DNA from: DATDIC01 sp963777625
Lineage (GTDB): Bacteria; Pseudomonadota; Alphaproteobacteria; Acetobacterales; Acetobacteraceae
NCBI GenBank assembly: GCA_963777625.1
Contig: CAVZRO010000003.1
Coordinates: forward strand, 124,001-188,000
DNA length: 64,000 nucleotides
Reading direction: 5' to 3'
In this document: one piece after another, positions 1 through 8,874 of the stretch
Numbering within the stretch: the first letter of the stretch is position 1
Layout of the letters: every line of letters begins with the position of its first letter
Program-made: the position numbers and the translations under genes
The notes under the pieces: generated by a model
The model's input: the letters and a program-made list of their open reading frames with translations, nothing else
What the model was told of the DNA's origin: nothing
Database searches by the model: none

Positions 1-2
1 CC

Positions 3-1907
3 TCCACCTTGCAGCAGGAGGCATCGCGCAAGCTGGGGTTCGGCGCCCAGCAGACCATGCGGCTGGCGCAGCAGCTCTATGAGGGCATCGACCTGGAGGG
101 CGAGAGCGTCGGCCTGATCACCTATATGCGGACCGATGGCGTGCAGATGGCGCGCGAGGCGGTGTTCGCCATCCGCGACCATGTGAAGGCAGTCAACGGG
201 CCGGATTATCTGCCGGCCGCGCCGCGCGAGTACACCAGCAAGGCGAAGAACGCGCAGGAGGCGCACGAGGCGATCCGCCCCACCGACGTGGACCGCACGC
301 CGGACAGCGTGGCGCGATTCCTGAACCCCGATCAGCGGCGGCTCTATGAGCTGGTGTGGAAGCGGGCCGTGGCGTCGCAGATGCAGTCGGCCGAGCTGGA
401 CCAGGTGACCGTGGATGTGACCGACGGGAAGGGGCAGCGGCTGCGCGCCACCGGTTCGATCGTGGCGTTCGACGGGTTCCTGAAGCTGTACCGCGAAGAT
501 CAGGACGACATCGCGGAAGAAGAAGAGGGCCGCATGCTGCCGCCGATGGTGGCACGCGATCCGCTGGATCGCGGGCCGGTGAACCCGCTGCAGCACTTCA
601 CCCAGCCGCCGCCCCGCTATTCCGAGGCGAGCCTGGTCAAGAAGATGGAAGAGCTGGGGATCGGCCGGCCGTCGACCTACGCCTCCATCCTGTCGGTGCT
701 GCAAGACCGCAAGTATGTGCGGCTGGAGAAGCGGCGCTTCATCCCGGAAGATCGCGGCCGCCTGGTGACCGCGTTTCTGGTCAGCTTCTTCGAACACTAT
801 GTGGAGACCGGCTTCACCGCGCAGATGGAGGAGAAGCTCGACGATATCGCCGGGGGGCAAGCGAGCTGGCGGGCGGTGATGCACGCCTTCTGGGATGAGT
901 TCTCCAAGGCTGTCGAGCAGACCAGGGATCTGAAGATCAGCGACGTGATCAACGCGCTGGACGAGGAGTTGGGGCCGCATTTCTTCCCCCCGCGCGAGGA
1001 TGGCTCGGACCCGCGCGTGTGTCCCGCCTGCGGCAATGGACGGCTCGGGCTGAAGCTGGGGCGCTACGGTAGTTTTATCGGCTGCTCGAACTATCCGGCG
1101 TGCCAGTATACCCGCCGGCTGGCGATCGAGACCGGCGGCGATCAGGGTGAGACGCTGAAAGAGGGTATGCGGGTGCTGGGCCCGCACCCCGAGACCGGCG
1201 AGGCCATCACCGTGCGGCGCGGGCCATACGGGCTGTACGTGCAGCAGGGCGAGGCGAGCGAGGACAAGAAGGCGCCTAAGCCACGGCGCACATCGTTGCC
1301 GCGCGGGTTGGACGGCGAGCAGATCACGCTGGAGCAGGCGATCGCTCTGCTGAATCTGCCGCGGGTGATCGGCGTGCATCCGGAGACGAAGGAAACCATC
1401 CAGGCCGGGATCGGGCGGTTCGGGCCGTTCGTGCGCATGGGCGCGATCTACGGGTCGCTGGACCGCGACGACGATGTGCTTTCTATTGGAATCAACCGGG
1501 CGGTGGATCTGGTAGCCCGGAAGATGGCCAGCATCCGCACGCTGGGAATGCACCCGACCGACCAGCAGCCCGTGGCGGTGCGCAAAGGGCGGTTCGGGCC
1601 GTTCGTGCAGCACGGCAACCAGGTGGCCAACGTCCCGCGTGGGACGGCGATGGACGACGTTACGCTACAGGAGGCGCTGAGCCTGCTGGCGGAGAAGGGC
1701 AAGACACTGAAGCCGCGTGGCGCGGCAGGGCGAAAGCAGGCCCGCGGCAAGCGGGCGAGTGGTGAGGCCGCGGGGACTGCGGCTGCGGCGGGCAGGGGCG
1801 CCACCGGACGGAAGGCTCCGGCGAAGCAGCCGGCGAAGGCGAAAGCAAAAGCCAAGGGCACGCCGCAGCGGCGTCGCGCTGCGGGTCGGAAACAGGCGGC
1901 GGAGTAA
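3..1907 (+). CDS. topA: DNA topoisomerase I, C-terminal part (5' end outside window)
   Basis: Type IA topoisomerase, which relaxes negative supercoils by cutting one strand through a tyrosine. The reading frame is already open at the first bases, so the N-terminal Toprim region lies upstream of the window. The visible part has the active-site context TYMRTDG near the start, the central gate domain, a four-cysteine zinc finger (CPACGNG...GCSNYPAC), then repeated 'GRFGPFV' C-terminal topoisomerase repeats and a Lys/Ala/Arg-rich basic tail typical of alphaproteobacterial TopA. It ends about 50 bp before the next gene on the same strand. A TTG at position 9 is an internal codon, not the start. 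Confidence 0.95.
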   Translation, partial: STLQQEASRKLGFGAQQTMRLAQQLYEGIDLEGESVGLITYMRTDGVQMAREAVFAIRDHVKAVNGPDYLPAAPREYTSKAKNAQEAHEAIRPTDVDRTPDSVARFLNPDQRRLYELVWKRAVASQMQSAELDQVTVDVTDGKGQRLRATGSIVAFDGFLKLYREDQDDIAEEEEGRMLPPMVARDPLDRGPVNPLQHFTQPPPRYSEASLVKKMEELGIGRPSTYASILSVLQDRKYVRLEKRRFIPEDRGRLVTAFLVSFFEHYVETGFTAQMEEKLDDIAGGQASWRAVMHAFWDEFSKAVEQTRDLKISDVINALDEELGPHFFPPREDGSDPRVCPACGNGRLGLKLGRYGSFIGCSNYPACQYTRRLAIETGGDQGETLKEGMRVLGPHPETGEAITVRRGPYGLYVQQGEASEDKKAPKPRRTSLPRGLDGEQITLEQAIALLNLPRVIGVHPETKETIQAGIGRFGPFVRMGAIYGSLDRDDDVLSIGINRAVDLVARKMASIRTLGMHPTDQQPVAVRKGRFGPFVQHGNQVANVPRGTAMDDVTLQEALSLLAEKGKTLKPRGAAGRKQARGKRASGEAAGTAAAAGRGATGRKAPAKQPAKAKAKAKGTPQRRRAAGRKQAAE

Positions 1908-1958
1908 TCGCCCGCGACCATTCCTTCGCTTCCGATCTCGCAGCGGCGGGAGAAACAG

Positions 1959-2822
1959 GTGACAGACGCAAAACGTGCCGTCCTGATCGGCCTTATCGGC
2001 ACGGGAATCCAGCAATCCCTGGCGCCTGAGCTGCACATGCGCGAGGGTGAATGCAGCGGGCTACGATATATCTACCGCTTGATCGACCTTACCCGCCTGG
2101 GGCTTGGCATCGATGCCGTGCCAGGTCTTCTCGATGCCGCGGAGCGGACCGGTTTCGACGGCCTCGCAATAACCCATCCTTGCAAGGAAGCGGTGATCCC
2201 ATATCTCGCGGAACTATCCGACGACGCCCGGCGCGTCGGCGCCGTCAACACGATACTGTTCAAGGCAGGCCGTCGCGTCGGGCACAACACCGATTGGGTC
2301 GGATTTGCCGAATCCTTCCGGCGCGACATGTCGGGAAGCAAGACCAACAGGGTGGTTCAGCTCGGTGCGGGGGGCGCCGGCAAAGCCGTTGCGCATGCTC
2401 TGCTGTCGAGTGGCGTAATGAACCTCGCCATTCTCGATCTGGATCGTGAAAGGGCACAATCGGTTGCCGAAGCTTGTGCTGCACGACATGGCCGGGATCG
2501 CGTGAGTGTCGTTGGCAATCTTGCCCATGAAGTGGCCGCCGCCGACGGGGTCGTCAATGCCACCCCTATCGGCATGACCGCTCATCCGGGCACCCCATTG
2601 CCCCTGACCCTGCTGCGCTCCGATCTCTGGGTCGTCGATGTCATTTATTCGCCCGACGAGACAGAGCTGTTGCGCGCAGCACGAGCAACAGGAGCACGGA
2701 CCACTAACGGAACCGGCATGATGTTATTTCAGGCAATAGAACAGTTCCGCCTGTTTACCGGCATCGAACCCAACGTCTCCCGGATGCGGGACCACGTAAC
2801 CCAGCTTCGGGTCGGCCGGTAA
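1959..2822 (+). CDS. Shikimate/quinate 5-dehydrogenase family protein
   Basis: NAD(P)-dependent oxidoreductase of the AroE/YdiB family, interconverting 3-dehydroshikimate and shikimate or the quinate pair. The N-terminal substrate domain shows the catalytic lysine in ITHPCKEAV (about residue 73) and the aspartate in HNTDWVGF (about 110). A Rossmann motif QLGAGGAGKA follows near residue 130. At 287 aa it has normal family length. The start is a GTG preceded by GGGAG. The 'SLAPELH' motif in place of the usual 'SxSPxxHN' resembles quinate/shikimate enzymes more than biosynthetic AroE, so a catabolic role is possible. No other shikimate gene is adjacent. Confidence 0.85.
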   Translation: MTDAKRAVLIGLIGTGIQQSLAPELHMREGECSGLRYIYRLIDLTRLGLGIDAVPGLLDAAERTGFDGLAITHPCKEAVIPYLAELSDDARRVGAVNTILFKAGRRVGHNTDWVGFAESFRRDMSGSKTNRVVQLGAGGAGKAVAHALLSSGVMNLAILDLDRERAQSVAEACAARHGRDRVSVVGNLAHEVAAADGVVNATPIGMTAHPGTPLPLTLLRSDLWVVDVIYSPDETELLRAARATGARTTNGTGMMLFQAIEQFRLFTGIEPNVSRMRDHVTQLRVGR

Positions 2823-2849
2823 TCGCGGGTTCGACTTACTGTAATCACG

Positions 2850-3818
2850 TCAACTGAACATCTCCCCCAGCCGCCGGATCGAGGCCATCGCCTTCTCCTG
2901 CTCCAGCCCCGGCCACTGCACCCGCATGATCATGTGATCGACGCCGAGCGCCTCCCGATACCGCGTCACGTCCTCCTTCACGAACGCCGCATCGCCGATA
3001 ATGAACCGATCGCGCACGAAATCCTCAAACGGCATCTGCGTGCTGCCGGGCAGTCCCCATGCCGCGTACGCCGCGTATTTATATTCCAGCGGCCCGCGGC
3101 ATTCATCGAACGCCGTCCGGTGACTGGCGCCCACATAGCACTCGCGCTCGATCGGAAAACAATGTGGATGCCGCCCAGCCTCCGCCAGCGCCGCCCGGTA
3201 GACGCGCATCTGCTCGGCCACCTGCATCAGCGTAGAGGACGGCACGATCAGCCACGCATCCCCGATGCGCGCGGCGCGACGGATCGCCGCGTCCGCCTGT
3301 GCCGCGACCCAGATCGGCAGCGCGCCGGCCGGCCGCAAGCTGATCCCTTGCTCCTGCACTGCATAATAACGGCCCGCATGCGTCACGCGCTCCTCCGTCC
3401 AAAGACGGCGAATCAGCGCCAGGCTCTCGTTGAACCGTGCCACCCGTTCCGATAGCTGCATGTTGAATGCGCTGAACTCGGCTTCGCGATAGCCAAGCCC
3501 CACGCCCAGCACATAATTGCCGTCGCTTAGCGCATCCAGCGTCGCGGTTTCTTCCGCCACATGCACCGGGTTCAGCAGCGGCAGGATCAGGATGCCGGGT
3601 CCCACCATCATGCCTTTCGCCTCGGGCAGCAGGTACGACATCACTGGGGTCAGTTGCAGCATCTGCAACGGCGCCGTCAGGTAATGGTGCGGGAACCAGA
3701 CCGAGGCAAAGCCGCTCTGCCGCGCAGCACGCACTTGCTGCACCAGGTCCGGAACGCGGGCGGTCACGTTCTCCCCCGGCTGAAACTGCGTATTGAGGAA
3801 CAGCCCGAGCTTCATCAC
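2850..3818 (-). CDS. LLM-class flavin-dependent oxidoreductase
   Basis: A bacterial luciferase-like monooxygenase family protein of 322 aa, expected to bind FMN or F420 in a TIM barrel. The start 'MMKLGLFLNTQF' and the blocks FASVWFPHHY, GPGILILPLLNPVHVAEE and VLGVGLGYREAEF are characteristic of the family. The natural substrate cannot be read from sequence. It is divergent from the MFS carrier and the sugar-acid dehydratase that follow, with only about 100 bp between the two starts, so these genes could share a control region. Either of the two N-terminal methionines may be the start. Confidence 0.85.
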   Translation of the reverse strand: MMKLGLFLNTQFQPGENVTARVPDLVQQVRAARQSGFASVWFPHHYLTAPLQMLQLTPVMSYLLPEAKGMMVGPGILILPLLNPVHVAEETATLDALSDGNYVLGVGLGYREAEFSAFNMQLSERVARFNESLALIRRLWTEERVTHAGRYYAVQEQGISLRPAGALPIWVAAQADAAIRRAARIGDAWLIVPSSTLMQVAEQMRVYRAALAEAGRHPHCFPIERECYVGASHRTAFDECRGPLEYKYAAYAAWGLPGSTQMPFEDFVRDRFIIGDAAFVKEDVTRYREALGVDHMIMRVQWPGLEQEKAMASIRRLGEMFS

Positions 3819-3921
3819 GCAAACTCCGCACCTGTGCCACCATCATGCACCGACCACCAGTATTTGCACCAGCGGCGCGCGACGGAGTACGCTTCCGGGC
3901 GGAAACGTTGCCGGTACCCTC

Positions 3922-5250
3922 ATGTCCTTGGCCCAACAACCAGCCATGCCCGCCCGCGCTGCGGCGCTGACCGCGTCCAGCCGGCGTTTTGTGATCATGG
4001 GTCTGCTGTTCGTTACGGTCGTTATCAACTACCTCGACCGCAGCAACCTCTCCATCGCCGCCCCCGGCATCGCCAGCGAGTTCGGGCTGCATCCGGTCCA
4101 GCTCGGCATCGTGTTCTCCGCCTTCGGCTGGACCTATACGCCGTTGCAGATCCCTGGCGGATGGCTGGTGGATCGCGTGCATCCGCGCGTGCTGTATCCG
4201 CTGACCATCTTTTTCTGGTCGATCGCCACACTCAGCCTTGGCCTGTCCACCGGGCTGACCATGCTGATCTTCCTCCGCATGGCCGTCGGGCTGTTCGAGG
4301 TCCCGAGCTTCCTGATCAACAACCGCATCGCCACCACCTGGTTCGGCGAGCGCGAGCGTGCCACCTGCATCGCCGTCTACACCTCCGCGGAGTTCGTCGG
4401 CCTCGCGTTCCTGACCCCCTTGCTAGCCTGGCTGAAAGTATCCTTCGGCTGGCCGGCGGTGTTCGTCTTCACCGGCATTCTTGGCCTCATCTGGTCATTT
4501 GCCTTCCGTCGCCTCTATCGCGACCCGGCGGAGTTCCCCGGCGTGAACCAGGCCGAGATCGACCTGATCCGCTCCACCGGCGGCATCCCCGACCTCTCGC
4601 AACGCATCACCACCAGGCACGCGACACGCCAGGGATCGGTGCTGCGCGACCTCGCCGTGGTGTTCGGACGACGCAAGCTGTGGGGTATCTATTTCGGGCA
4701 CTTCGCCTGGGGCACCACATCGACGTTCTTCCTGACGTGGTTTCCAACCTACCTCGTCACCTACCGCCATCTCGACTTCATCAAGGCCGGCTTCTATGCG
4801 TCGCTGCCGTTCCTCGGCGCCTTCATCGGCGTGCTCTGCTCCGGCACCTTATCCGACTGGATGTACCGCCGCGGCTTCAGCCTGAGTGTCGCCCGCAAGA
4901 CGCCGATCATCGGCGGTCTCGCACTCTCCACCAGCATCGTCGGCGCGAATTTCGTGGATCGTCCGGCGCTGATCATCATGTTCCTCTCGCTCGCCTTCTT
5001 CGCCAACGGGCTTGCCTCGATCCACTGGTCGCTGGTCTCCGCCGCCGCGCCCGAACGGCTGATCGGCCTCACCAGCGGGGTATTCAACGGCGTCGGCGGA
5101 CTGGCCGGCATCACCGCGCCGATCGTCATCGGCCTGCTGCTGCGTGGCGGCGACTTCACCCGGCCGCTGACCTTCATCGCCTGCGTCGCCCTGCTTGGCG
5201 TCTTCTCCTACATTTTTGTCGTCGGCAAGCTGGAGCGGGTGTCCGGATAG
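3922..5250 (+). CDS. MFS transporter, anion:cation symporter (sugar-acid/tartrate-like) type
   Basis: Major facilitator of the inner membrane, about 442 aa, with around twelve hydrophobic segments. The first helix region contains VVINYLDRSNLSIAAPGI, and helix 2 is followed by GGWLVDRVHPR, the family's motif-A region. These features match the ACS branch that carries hexuronates, galactonate, tartrate or phthalate. The ATG at 3922 was chosen because upstream codons in the frame are low-complexity and non-hydrophobic. It sits 57 bp upstream of an enolase-superfamily dehydratase, which suggests import of the acid sugar that enzyme uses. The substrate itself is an inference. Confidence 0.85.
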   Translation: MSLAQQPAMPARAAALTASSRRFVIMGLLFVTVVINYLDRSNLSIAAPGIASEFGLHPVQLGIVFSAFGWTYTPLQIPGGWLVDRVHPRVLYPLTIFFWSIATLSLGLSTGLTMLIFLRMAVGLFEVPSFLINNRIATTWFGERERATCIAVYTSAEFVGLAFLTPLLAWLKVSFGWPAVFVFTGILGLIWSFAFRRLYRDPAEFPGVNQAEIDLIRSTGGIPDLSQRITTRHATRQGSVLRDLAVVFGRRKLWGIYFGHFAWGTTSTFFLTWFPTYLVTYRHLDFIKAGFYASLPFLGAFIGVLCSGTLSDWMYRRGFSLSVARKTPIIGGLALSTSIVGANFVDRPALIIMFLSLAFFANGLASIHWSLVSAAAPERLIGLTSGVFNGVGGLAGITAPIVIGLLLRGGDFTRPLTFIACVALLGVFSYIFVVGKLERVSG

Positions 5251-5306
5251 ATGCGCAACCCACGTCCCGAAATCATTGTATCACCAGAAACCATATGGGG
5301 ATTGCC

Positions 5307-6464
5307 ATGAAGATCACGAAGGTCGAGCCTCTGCTGCTCGATCGCTTCCTGTTCGTCCGTATCAGCACAGACGCCGGCATCACCGGCCTCGGCGAATCCG
5401 GTACCTGGGGCCAGCTCGAAGCCTCCGCCGCCGCCATCACAAAGTACGGCGAGTATCTCGTCGGCAAGGACCCGATGCCGATCGAGCATCACTGGAACGT
5501 CATGCTGCGCGCCAACCACTTCACCGGCGGTGCGATCACCGGTGCCGTCTCGGCGATCGACATCGCGCTGTGGGATATCAAGGGCAAGCACTTCAACGTC
5601 CCGGTTTATGAACTGCTCGGCGGCATGATGCGCCACAAGGCCCGGCTCTATGGCCATGTGAAGGGCCGCACGATCGAGAAGCTGGTGGAAGAAGCGAAGC
5701 GGCTGAAAGCTGACGGTTTCTCCGCCCTCGGTCATCTCAACCCGCTGCTCGATGAGGAGGAAACGCAGCCCTACTACAAGCCGCACGCCGCCAAGATCGA
5801 AGAAGCCATCGACAATGTCCGCCGGCTGCGCGAAGCGGTCGGACCCAGCGTGGACCTATGCATCGAAATCCATCGCCGCCTGACCCCGCCGGAGGCCATC
5901 GCGCTGGGCCGCGGGATCGAGAAATACACGCCCATGTTCTTCGAGGATCCGCTGCGCCCCAACAGCTTCGATGCGATGGCCTGGGTTGCCGATCACATCT
6001 CCATCCCGATCGCCACCGGCGAGCGCTTCCACAGCCTGTACCAGTTCCAGACGCTGTTGACCCGTAACGGTGTCCAATATCTCCGCCCGGACGTCTGCTT
6101 GTGCGGCGGGATCACCGGCGCCAAGAAAATTGCCGCCCTGGCCGAGGCTCATGATGCCTGGGTGGTGCCGCACAACCCGCTGTCGCCGGTCAGCACCGCC
6201 GCCTGCCTGCAAATCGCCGCCTGCATCCCGAACTTTGCCATCCAGGAATATCCGTCCCGAACGCCCGACCTGGATGGCAGTGCCGACCTGCTGGGGAGCG
6301 CCCTGATCACCGGCCTTGCGGACCAGGACGGCGGCTTCATCGCCATTCCCTCCGCCCCCGGCATCGGTGTGGAGCTGGTCGCCGACGCGGAGCGCCGTTT
6401 CCCGCAGCGCCCCCGGCCGATCCGGATGCGCCCGCACGTGGACGGGTCGGTGGTCGATCAGTAA
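5307..6464 (+). CDS. Mandelate racemase/enolase superfamily acid-sugar dehydratase
   Basis: A two-domain enzyme of 385 aa. The N-terminal capping domain is followed by a TIM barrel with successive metal-binding acids in CIEIHRR (about 188), FFEDPL (about 214) and IATGERFHS (about 241), and a candidate catalytic histidine in VVPHNPLSP. The block ALWDIKGKHFNVPVYELLGG is typical of the mandelate-racemase subgroup that dehydrates sugar acids such as galactonate or mannonate. The exact substrate is unknown. The start chosen is the ATG of MKITKVEP; an in-frame ATG 12 bases earlier is also possible. It is probably co-transcribed with the upstream MFS carrier. Confidence 0.85.
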   Translation: MKITKVEPLLLDRFLFVRISTDAGITGLGESGTWGQLEASAAAITKYGEYLVGKDPMPIEHHWNVMLRANHFTGGAITGAVSAIDIALWDIKGKHFNVPVYELLGGMMRHKARLYGHVKGRTIEKLVEEAKRLKADGFSALGHLNPLLDEEETQPYYKPHAAKIEEAIDNVRRLREAVGPSVDLCIEIHRRLTPPEAIALGRGIEKYTPMFFEDPLRPNSFDAMAWVADHISIPIATGERFHSLYQFQTLLTRNGVQYLRPDVCLCGGITGAKKIAALAEAHDAWVVPHNPLSPVSTAACLQIAACIPNFAIQEYPSRTPDLDGSADLLGSALITGLADQDGGFIAIPSAPGIGVELVADAERRFPQRPRPIRMRPHVDGSVVDQ

Positions 6465-6692
6465 CCGCACGCGTCGCCGAAGGCGGGTCTCCTGCGGCAC
6501 CCGCCCTTCACCATCGCAGCCTCCGACGGAAAGGGGTTGTTGCGTGGCCGGCTCGGTGTCGGGCTTGTGATTGATGCCACACTCCGCCGGTGATCGCCCT
6601 TTCGGTCGCCACGGCGGTGTGCCGGCGCAAATGAAACGAACCAGCAGGCCGGTTTTGGCGTTGCAGGCCGACTCGCAACAGAGGAGGCCCGC

Positions 6693-7433
6693 ATGTTCTT
6701 CCATCGGAAAGAAACCATCATCCCGGTCGAGGTCAAATCGTCCGACCCGAAATTCGGTAAATTCCTGCTCGAGCAGTTCGGCGGCGCCACCGGCGAATTG
6801 ACCGCCGCCTTGCAATATTGGGTGCAGTCCTTCCACGTCACCGATCCCGGCATCAGGGACATGTTGCAGGACATCGCCATCGAGGAGTTCAGTCACCTCG
6901 AAGTGGTCGGCAAGCTGATCGAGCAGCACACCAAGAAGCTCGACCAGACCGACGTCTATGCAACGCCCTTGTTCCGCATCCGCGGCATGGGCCCGCATTT
7001 CGTCGATAGCCAGGGCTCCGCCTGGACCGCCGCCTATATCAACGAGGGCGGCAATGTGGTCCGCGACCTGCGTGCCGACATCGCCGCCGAGGCGGGCGCG
7101 CGGCAGACCTACGAGTCCTTGATCAAGGCATGCACCGACGAGGGAAGCAAGAAGGCGCTCGTTCACCTGCTGACCCGCGAAATCACCCATGCCCAGATGT
7201 TCATGGAAGCCCTGTCGAAGATGGGGAAACTGGACGACCCGTTCTTTGGCACCATCCAGCCCGACGACACCGTGGACTTGGTGTTCAACATGTCCAAGGG
7301 CGAGGACAAGCGTGGCCCCTGGAACCAAGAACCGAAGTTCCGATACGTCAACGATCCGAAGCCGAGTGGCGGCTTTCCCCCTGGCCCGGTCAATCCGGAT
7401 GACGAGAAGACGAGGCCTATGGCTGCTGAATAG
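6693..7433 (+). CDS. Manganese (non-haem) catalase family protein
   Basis: A ferritin-like four-helix protein that disproportionates hydrogen peroxide at a dimanganese centre. At 246 aa it is slightly short for the family. Metal-ligand candidates lie in the helices ATGELTAALQYW, IAIEEFSHLE, IAAEAGARQTYE and LTREITHAQMF. The C-terminal 'PSGGFPPGPVNPDD' tail is usual for these proteins. An AGGAGG ribosome binding site lies just before the ATG. Its end overlaps the end of the convergent hydrolase gene by 17 bases. The 230 bp upstream hold no visible gene. Confidence 0.9.
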   Translation: MFFHRKETIIPVEVKSSDPKFGKFLLEQFGGATGELTAALQYWVQSFHVTDPGIRDMLQDIAIEEFSHLEVVGKLIEQHTKKLDQTDVYATPLFRIRGMGPHFVDSQGSAWTAAYINEGGNVVRDLRADIAAEAGARQTYESLIKACTDEGSKKALVHLLTREITHAQMFMEALSKMGKLDDPFFGTIQPDDTVDLVFNMSKGEDKRGPWNQEPKFRYVNDPKPSGGFPPGPVNPDDEKTRPMAAE

Positions 7434-8175
7434 CTCTCAGCATCCCGTCCAGGACCTCGGTCAAAAGATCGAGGTCCGCCGGCCGGGACAGGCGATGATC
7501 GCCATCCTTCACCAGGTTGATCCGTACATCACCCCCGGTGATCCGCTCCGCGATGCGCAGGCTGGTTTCCCAGGGAACGTCCGGGTCGCGTTGTCCATGC
7601 AACAGCCGAACCGGGCAGTCGATCGAAATCTCCGCGCTCAGCAGCAGATGATTGCGGCCGTCTTCGATCAATCCGCGCGTGATCGGGTAGGATCCGCCAT
7701 ACTCGCTTGGAACCAGAAGGACCCCCTCCCGAACCACCTGATCGCGTTCCGCCGGGGTCATGGCGTTCCACATCAGCGTCTCGGTGAAATCCGGAGCCGC
7801 GGCGATCCCGATCAGTCCGGCAACCCTGTCGGGCCTGGCCACAGCGGCAAGAAGAGCAATCCAGCCGCCCATGGAAGATCCCACCAGCACCACCGGCCCG
7901 CTCGTCAGCCGGTCGATGACCGTAAGCACATCGTTCGCCCAGGCCCCGATGGTGCCGTCTTCAAACCGGCCGGAGCTGGCCCCGTGACCCGAGTAGTCGA
8001 GTCGCAGCACCGCCTGGTCGCGATCCGCGCAGAACCTGGCCACGTGAGTGGCCTTCTCGCCGCCCATGTCGCTGCGGAACCCAGGAAGAAACACGACCGT
8101 GGGTGCGCGGCCCGCAGCCTTTGCCCAGGCCAGCTCAACGCCATCGCCGCGATCCAACCGGCCTGACTGATCCAT
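7417..8175 (-). CDS. Alpha/beta hydrolase
   Basis: Serine hydrolase of about 252 aa. The nucleophile elbow is GSSMGG (about residue 108), the oxyanion region is FLPGFRSDMGG, the acid is probably in HGQRDPDVPW, and the histidine is in KDGDHRLSR near the end, so the triad looks complete. The family includes ABHD10-type thioesterases and esterases, and no substrate can be assigned. An alternative GTG start at 8190 would overlap the ccdB stop codon (GTGA), suggesting translational coupling with the toxin-antitoxin pair upstream. Confidence 0.8.
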   Translation of the reverse strand: MDQSGRLDRGDGVELAWAKAAGRAPTVVFLPGFRSDMGGEKATHVARFCADRDQAVLRLDYSGHGASSGRFEDGTIGAWANDVLTVIDRLTSGPVVLVGSSMGGWIALLAAVARPDRVAGLIGIAAAPDFTETLMWNAMTPAERDQVVREGVLLVPSEYGGSYPITRGLIEDGRNHLLLSAEISIDCPVRLLHGQRDPDVPWETSLRIAERITGGDVRINLVKDGDHRLSRPADLDLLTEVLDGMLRAIQQP

Positions 8176-8186
8176 AAGACCCCGCC

Positions 8187-8495
8187 TCACACGCCGAAAA
8201 ACAGCCAGTCCAGACCCCGACCGATGTCATCGCGGTAGGTGCGAAGCGATCCAACCGCGGCGCGAAACAGCGTTGCCGGCATCGTTCCCAGCAAGGTCAG
8301 CATCAGCACGTAATGTTGCCCTTCATGTTCGACGATCGGCAGGCCGCTGGGAAGCGATGCATCGCGTGGCGGTGGCACCAACGGCGCCAGGATACAGTTA
8401 CGGCCCTCCACGAAATCCGACTGCAGCACGACCAGAAATGGAAACGCGCCCCGCATGCGCCGGTTCGGATTTGCGAACACGTCATGCTGCGTCAT
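8187..8495 (-). CDS. ccdB: CcdB-family toxin
   Basis: A 102-aa protein resembling CcdB, which poisons DNA gyrase. It has the family's N-terminal FPFLVVLQSDF strand, the CILAPLVPP turn, and the C-terminal region LLGTMPATLFRAAVGSL ending in a short hydrophobic tail. It overlaps the 3' end of the antitoxin gene by 14 bases, the classic antitoxin-first coupled order. The ATG at 8495 gives the usual CcdB length; ATG 8501 is an alternative. Identification rests on motif resemblance and on the neighbouring CcdA-like gene. Confidence 0.8.
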   Translation of the reverse strand: MTQHDVFANPNRRMRGAFPFLVVLQSDFVEGRNCILAPLVPPPRDASLPSGLPIVEHEGQHYVLMLTLLGTMPATLFRAAVGSLRTYRDDIGRGLDWLFFGV

Positions 8496-8763
8496 CGGCA
8501 TCGCTGTCCGGGATAAAATTGGACGCCCAGTCGGCGAACGGGTGGCCATGCCGGGCCACATAGTCCGCCGTGAATTCCGCAGCCTCACGCAGCTCTGCGC
8601 GAATCCGCATGCGTTCCCGTGCAACGAACTCCTTTGCGATCGCCTCCTCCGCCGTCCGCGACAGGTTGATCCCGATAGCAACGGCCTTGGCGGCCAGATC
8701 GGAGTTCAACGTGACGCTGACGGTCTTGCGGCGCGCATTGGGGTCATATAATGGGACACGCAT
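8482..8763 (-). CDS. ccdA: CcdA-family antitoxin
   Basis: A 93-aa antitoxin with an N-terminal ribbon-helix-helix-like stretch (KTVSVTLNSDLAAKAVAIGINLS) that would bind the operon's operator. The acidic C-terminus (HPFADWASNFIPDSDADDAA) is of the type that embraces CcdB. The chosen ATG gives the start MRVPLYDPNARRKTV. It is the first gene of the pair and overlaps ccdB by 14 bases. Such proteins usually autorepress as the toxin complex. The 110 bp between it and the divergent glycosyltransferase gene would hold the promoter, but no clear palindrome was recognised there. Confidence 0.8.
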   Translation of the reverse strand: MRVPLYDPNARRKTVSVTLNSDLAAKAVAIGINLSRTAEEAIAKEFVARERMRIRAELREAAEFTADYVARHGHPFADWASNFIPDSDADDAA

Positions 8764-8874
8764 GAAAGAGCCCGTGTTTTTGCACCCGGGGAGAATCACA
8801 CAGGGCCCAGGTTGCCGCAAGTCGGCAGCCGCCCTTCCCGTCCCCACCAAGCCCGTCCGCCTTCACACCGGCGG

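Noticed and set aside
3561..5294. Long open frame (part of a 967-codon frame) over the MFS gene
   Set aside because: The part before MKITKVEP is an Arg/His/Pro-rich shadow of the MFS transporter and LLM genes; only the last 386 codons are the real dehydratase.
5856..7328. 490-codon antisense frame over the dehydratase and manganese catalase
   Set aside because: Low-complexity Gly/Val/Asp-rich shadow with no domain; both sense genes are well supported.
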